DNA from: Aeromonas veronii bv. veronii
GTDB lineage: Bacteria; Pseudomonadota; Gammaproteobacteria; Enterobacterales; Aeromonadaceae
Reading direction: 5' to 3'
DNA length: 64,000 nt
Assembly (NCBI RefSeq): GCF_000820225.1
Contig: NZ_CDDK01000018.1
Coordinates: forward strand, 62,001 to 126,000
The position numbers were made by a program, and so were the translations under genes. The notes beneath the pieces were generated by a model that was given only the letters and a program-made list of their open reading frames with translations, searched no databases and was not told where the DNA came from. Shown here in pieces: positions 60,606 to 64,000 of the stretch (position 1 is the stretch's first letter; each line of letters starts with the position of its first letter).

Positions 60606-60634
60606 GAGCCTGTATGAATGCCTGTATGAGTGCT
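60599..60634 (+). repeat. Three tandem 12-bp repeats at the HAD gene start
   Basis: tgtatgagagcc, tgtatgaatgcc and tgtatgagtgct follow one another, each with an in-frame ATG, at the junction of the small ORF and the HAD gene. Confidence 0.8.
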
Positions 60635-61285
60635 GGCATCAACACGATCACCCTGTCGGTATCCGCCCTGCTGCTCGATATGGATGGCACCCTGGTCTGC
60701 TCGACCGGCGATGTGGAGAAGGTGTGGCGGCTCTGGTGCCAGCATCATCAGCTTGCCCCAGAGCCGGTGTTGGCTATGTGCCACGGTATGCGCTCACGTG
60801 AGGTAATCCGGGCGTTGGCCCCGCAGCTGGATGTGGAGCGGGAGGCCGCGCGCCTCGACGAGCTGGAGATGCTGCATACCGGTGGCGACGCCATCTTTGG
60901 GGCTGGCGAGTTGCTGCGCCGCTTGCCGCCAGAGCGTTGGGCCATCGTGACCTCCGCCAGCCAGCGGGTTGCTCGCCATCGCCTGAGTTGTGCCGGTTTG
61001 CCGCTGCCCCACGTACTGGTGGGGGCCGAAGCAGTGATCAATGGCAAACCAGATCCCGAACCCTATCTGCTGGGGGCTGAACGGCTTGGCGTCTCGCCCG
61101 ATCGTTGCTTGGTGTTCGAGGATGCCCCGGCCGGTATCGAGAGCGCCCTGCGCGCAGGTTGCACCGTGGTGCAGGTAGGGGGCGATGCGCCGCTCAATCC
61201 GGCGGTGGTGGCGGTGATCCGCGACTGGCGCGAGGTGAAGGTGGAGATTGGAGAGACATCCCTGCTGGTGACGCTGCCCGCCTGA
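60602..61285 (+). CDS. HAD-superfamily sugar phosphatase (HxpA/YfbT-like)
   Basis: A 227-residue HAD phosphatase: motif I LLLDMDGTLVCS (about residues 24-35), motif II VTSAS, motif III GKPDPEPYLLGAERLG and motif IV FEDAPAGIESALRAGC. Closest in pattern to E. coli YfbT/HxpA, which dephosphorylates sugar phosphates; the true substrate is unknown. The start is ambiguous: the first ATG overlaps the small ORF, and two more in-frame ATGs lie in the 12-bp repeats (60614, 60626). Confidence 0.87.
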   Translation: MRACMNACMSAGINTITLSVSALLLDMDGTLVCSTGDVEKVWRLWCQHHQLAPEPVLAMCHGMRSREVIRALAPQLDVEREAARLDELEMLHTGGDAIFGAGELLRRLPPERWAIVTSASQRVARHRLSCAGLPLPHVLVGAEAVINGKPDPEPYLLGAERLGVSPDRCLVFEDAPAGIESALRAGCTVVQVGGDAPLNPAVVAVIRDWREVKVEIGETSLLVTLPA

Positions 61286-61351
61286 GCGGTAGAGCGTATT
61301 ACGACCGCAGATTGCGGTATGAACCATCGCCATCAACACTGTATGCCGCAA

Positions 61352-61384
61352 TAAAAACGCCCCCGAGATGCGGGGGCGTTTTGC
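61352..61384. terminator. Bidirectional terminator between the HAD and nitroreductase genes
   Basis: Stem aaaacgccccc / gggggcgtttt, loop gagatg. Confidence 0.9.
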
Positions 61385-61395
61385 TTTCTCAACGG

Positions 61396-61998
61396 TTATT
61401 TGAAAACGCGGAAACGGGTGGCATCGTCGATAAAGGTTTTGTCACCGGCCGGTTGCTTGATACTGCCAAAGGGCATCTGGGCACGCAGCAGCCAGCTGGC
61501 GGGCAGGTTCCACTCCTTGCGTACCGCCTCGTCGATCAGCGGGTTGTAGTGCTGCAGGGAGGCACCGACTTTCTCCTGCGCCAGCGTCGTCCAGACCGCA
61601 AACTGGGCGATGCCGGTGGCATGTTCCGACCAGATGGGGAAGTTGTCGGCGTAGAGGGCGAATTTTTGCTGCAGATCCTTGATGACGTCGGTGTCTTCGA
61701 AGAACAGCACGGTACCAAAGCCTGCGCGGAAGCTGCCATCTACCTTGGCCTCACTCTGGGCGTAGGCCTCCGGCGGCACAATTTTTTTCAGCTCGGCTTT
61801 GACGATATCCCACAGCTTGTGGTGCTGGGCGCCAAACAGGATGACGGCACGGGAGCTCTGGGAGTTGAAGGAGGAGGGGCTGTGCCTGATGGCATCCTGG
61901 ATCAGGGCCGTCAGCTGCTCCGGCGTGTGGGACACCTGGTCGCCCAGGGCATAGATGGTACGACGTGCTTTGATCTGTTCGATAAACGGACTGCTCAT
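61396..61998 (-). CDS. Nitroreductase family protein
   Basis: A 200-residue FMN-dependent nitroreductase-fold protein. The N-terminal ARRTIYAL (phosphate-binding RRS/T type) and HSPSSFNSQSSRAVIL segments are typical; the overall pattern resembles the Frm2/Hbn1-like subgroup found in bacteria and yeast, linked to redox and lipid-signalling responses. The substrate is unknown. ATG 61998 has ggagatg upstream. Single gene with its own terminator. Confidence 0.88.
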   Translation of the reverse strand: MSSPFIEQIKARRTIYALGDQVSHTPEQLTALIQDAIRHSPSSFNSQSSRAVILFGAQHHKLWDIVKAELKKIVPPEAYAQSEAKVDGSFRAGFGTVLFFEDTDVIKDLQQKFALYADNFPIWSEHATGIAQFAVWTTLAQEKVGASLQHYNPLIDEAVRKEWNLPASWLLRAQMPFGSIKQPAGDKTFIDDATRFRVFK

Positions 61999-62485
61999 AA
62001 CATCTCCTTTGCTTGATAGTCACCGGGCGCCAGCCTTGTAGCCAGCCATCCCTTGTTGTTCAAGCTATAGACTATACCACCCGATTATCTTCCGGGCGTT
62101 TACATGCAGTGGTGACACTTTCAACTGAGGGTTAACACCTCGCACATAGGCGATCCAGTTGCTCCCCAGTGAACGGGGTTGAGGCGCGCTGAACTGCCAG
62201 CCCAGCTGAGATTGCGCCACCCAACCCTGCGGAGGTGACAGGAGCTGTCCGATCGCCAGTAGTTGGGGTGGGGCTGCGACAGCCTCCCGCCCCTGCCGAG
62301 GGACACGCCATTTCTGTGAAATGGAAATTTTCTTGTGGTTATTCAAGTGATTGAATTCGGGCTTGCCGGTCACGCCTATTGCTGGGTTTCAAGTGAGGAT
62401 CTACTTGCCGCTAGTCACCCACTGGTTTGCTGCCTGCCGGTTTGTATAGTGCAGAGGAAATTAATCAGATTGGACAGGAGTACCC
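61999..62485. other. Intergenic region between the nitroreductase and glycine-zipper genes
   Basis: About 490 bp. It contains the divergent promoters and a minus-strand open frame (62065-62373, 102 codons) without a ribosome site or a recognised domain, although its codon choice is not obviously random. No repeat or RNA recognised. I leave the frame uncalled. Confidence 0.5.
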
Positions 62486-62968
62486 ATGGAGATGAATTCG
62501 CGTGCTCTTCGCGCACTGGCACTGCTGGGCGCCTTGCTGGCTGGCAGCACGACCGTACACGCCTCCGAGACCCTCAATACCATTCTGGGTGGCGGCGCAG
62601 GTGGTGTGGCGGGCACCATGATCGGCAAGGAGCTGGGTGGCGATACCGGTGCGTTGGTGGGGGCTGCGTTGGGCGGTGCTGCCGGTGGGGCTGCGACGGC
62701 CAACAAGGGCAACAAGAATGAAGCGGCCCTTGGCGGCGCGGTGGGGGCGCTGGGCGGTGCCGCCATCGGCAAGAGTGTCGGTGGTGATACCGGGCAGCTG
62801 ATCGGCGCCGGGGTCGGCGGGGCGAGCGGTTCGGCCATCGGTGCCAAGACGGGCGATGGCCACAAGAGCCAGGATCGCTATTACGATGATGACGACGATC
62901 ATCACCATCACAAGCACCACAAGAAGTACAAAAAGCATAAGAAGCACAGATGGCATGACGACGATTGA
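62486..62968 (+). CDS. Glycine-zipper envelope protein with a His/Lys/Asp-rich tail
   Basis: A 160-residue exported protein with a signal peptide (to about residue 27, TVHAS). Residues 30-125 are two glycine-zipper stretches of repeated small residues (GGGAGGVAGTMIGKELGG and AIGKSVGGDTGQLIGAGVGG), typical of proteins packing or inserting in membranes. The tail (about 130-160) is DDDDDHHHHKHHKKYKKHKK-like, a plausible metal-binding or polyanion-binding segment. The ribosome site aggag precedes ATG 62486. Function unknown. Confidence 0.82.
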   Translation: MEMNSRALRALALLGALLAGSTTVHASETLNTILGGGAGGVAGTMIGKELGGDTGALVGAALGGAAGGAATANKGNKNEAALGGAVGALGGAAIGKSVGGDTGQLIGAGVGGASGSAIGAKTGDGHKSQDRYYDDDDDHHHHKHHKKYKKHKKHRWHDDD

Positions 62969-62992
62969 TGCGTGTGCAGTGAGTGCGGAAGA

Positions 62993-63026
62993 TGCAAAAC
63001 GGGGCCTGTTGGTCCCGTTGTGCATT
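62993..63026. terminator. Probable terminator between the glycine-zipper and dehydrogenase genes
   Basis: Long imperfect stem gcaaaacggggcc / ggtcccgttgtgc with a tgtt loop, between convergent genes; weak T-run. Confidence 0.6.
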
Positions 63027-63048
63027 GTGTGGTGACTCGCTCGTGCGG

Positions 63049-63999
63049 TTACACCAGCCGGTGCTGGCGGCGACCGGCGGCAAAGGCGTTGATGTTGTCG
63101 ATAAGCTGGTCGGCCAGTCGCTGCATCGACTCTTCGCTGGCCCAGGCCACATGAGGGGTCAGAATGAAGTGAGGGTATTGCAGCGCCTTCATCAAGGGAT
63201 GGTCGGGGGGCGGGGGTTCGACGCTCGCCACATCGAAACCGGCGCCACCGAGGCGGCCGTTGGCCAGCGCTTGCAGCAGCGCCTCCTCATCCACCAGCCC
63301 GCCACGGCCGACGTTGATCAGCAGGGCGCCCGGTTTCATCAGATCCAGCTCCCGCTCGCCAATCAGGTTGCGGGTGTAGGGGGTGAGCGGGCAGTGCAGG
63401 CTGATGACGTCCGAGCTTTGCAGCAACTCGTCGAGGGGCAAGCGATCCTCGTCGTGACTGGCGCCGACCTGGCTCTGGGCATAGCGTACCGTCATCCCCA
63501 TCCCTTTGGCCCGCTCGCCGAGCGCCTGACCGAGCGTCCCTTTGCCGATGATGCCAAGCTGCTTGCCGTGCAGATCCATGATGTTGTGGTCGAAAAAGCA
63601 GAACTGGCCGCTCTGTTGCCAGCGCCCCTCCAGCAGCGACTGGCGCCAGCAGAAGAGGTTGCGCGACAGGGCCAGCATCAGCGCCATAGCGTGCTCCGGC
63701 ACCGAGGGGCCCGAGTAGTTGCGGATATTGCACACCCCGACGTTGGCGGCGCGGCACGCTTCCAGATCCACGTTGTCACTGCCGGTTGCGGCCAGGGCGA
63801 TGAGTTTGAGCTCCGGCAGCTGGGCCAGTTCGGCGGCGCCGATCCGTACTTTGTTGATGATGGCGATACTGGCATCTTTCAGCCGCTCGACCACCTGTTC
63901 CGGGGCTGTGCTGGGATAGCTCTGCCAGTGGTGGGGGAAGTCGGGGTGATGCAGGGTGATGCCCGCATCCAGGGTATCGCTGTCGAGAAATACGATTTG
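63049..63999 (-). CDS. D-2-hydroxyacid dehydrogenase (glycerate dehydrogenase-like), start outside the window
   Basis: Visible 316 codons of an NAD-dependent 2-hydroxyacid dehydrogenase. The nucleotide fold is LGIIGKGTLGQALG; the catalytic Arg/Glu/His set lies in LINVGRGGLVDEEALL, FDVASVEPPP and LTPHVAWAS. The pattern fits glycerate dehydrogenase/hydroxypyruvate reductase, but the substrate is not certain. The frame is open to base 63999 (reading QIVFLDSDTL), so only the first codon or two are missing; the GTG at 63894 is not the start. Confidence 0.92.
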   Translation of the reverse strand, partial: QIVFLDSDTLDAGITLHHPDFPHHWQSYPSTAPEQVVERLKDASIAIINKVRIGAAELAQLPELKLIALAATGSDNVDLEACRAANVGVCNIRNYSGPSVPEHAMALMLALSRNLFCWRQSLLEGRWQQSGQFCFFDHNIMDLHGKQLGIIGKGTLGQALGERAKGMGMTVRYAQSQVGASHDEDRLPLDELLQSSDVISLHCPLTPYTRNLIGERELDLMKPGALLINVGRGGLVDEEALLQALANGRLGGAGFDVASVEPPPPDHPLMKALQYPHFILTPHVAWASEESMQRLADQLIDNINAFAAGRRQHRLV

Positions 64000-64000
64000 C

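Noticed and set aside
62065-62373. 102-codon minus-strand ORF before the glycine-zipper gene
   Set aside because: It has some coding-like codon choice but no ribosome site, domain or operon partner, so I left it uncalled.

Overview
The window is about 60% GC, densely packed gammaproteobacterial core chromosome. Gene content and order (yggL next to trmB, leuS-lptE-holA-nadD-rsfS-rlmH-mrdA-rodA-rlpA-dacA-ybeD-lipB-lipA, ubiF/miaB-ybeZ-ybeY-corC-lnt, xerD...dsbC-recJ) together with the protein sequences point to Aeromonas or a very close relative; the species cannot be fixed from sequence alone. I see no rRNA, tRNA, CRISPR array, complete insertion sequence, prophage or replication origin.

Layout. 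0-7.6 kb, mostly plus strand: 3' part of trmB, yggL, glutaminase, a YnjE-type triple rhodanese, two small envelope proteins, mog (minus), a DUF3135 protein, the yjjP-yjjB two-part transporter and folA. 7.6-12 kb, minus: cysJIH sulfate assimilation operon, divergent from a PhzF-family gene. 13-15.7 kb, minus: prfB-lysS, with the intact +1 programmed frameshift in prfB. 16-24.4 kb: a chemoreceptor, gltS, ansA, yeaC, a long GAPDH-family protein, a DUF2989 lipoprotein and a Nudix hydrolase. 24.4-39 kb, minus: the lipoate / cell-elongation / leuS supercluster, read from leuS towards lipA, with mltB inserted between rodA and rlpA. 39-42.5 kb: ybeL and a second-type TldD/PmbA pair. 42.7-49 kb: the fldB-xerD-dsbC-recJ neighbourhood, interrupted by an AT-rich diguanylate cyclase gene and mscL. 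49.2-50.4 kb: a MerR-methyltransferase fusion broken by a frameshift. 50.4-56.1 kb, minus: miaB-ybeZ-ybeY-corC-lnt. 56.4-64 kb: ubiF, an isochorismatase-fold protein, a PAS-GGDEF cyclase, a LysR regulator divergent from a small ORF plus a HAD phosphatase, a nitroreductase, a glycine-zipper protein and a D-2-hydroxyacid dehydrogenase running off the end.

Much of the minus-strand block is cell-envelope assembly: peptidoglycan elongation and trimming (mrdA, rodA, mltB, rlpA, dacA), LPS transport (lptE) and lipoprotein maturation (lnt), alongside translation quality (leuS, lysS, prfB, rsfS, rlmH, miaB, ybeY) and cofactors (lipA/lipB, nadD, mog, ubiF).

No convincing new multi-gene system is visible. 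The observations most worth checking are: diverged copies of the 3' ends of leuS and rlmH just downstream of each gene, differing only at synonymous sites within the coding part; a DsbC-like protein upstream of recJ that lacks the catalytic CXXC; the frameshifted MerR-methyltransferase with a MerR-type 19-bp-spacer promoter; a 24-bp perfect palindrome inside an AT-rich cyclase gene; and a small LysR / unknown-ORF / HAD module with a 33-bp palindromic intergenic site.
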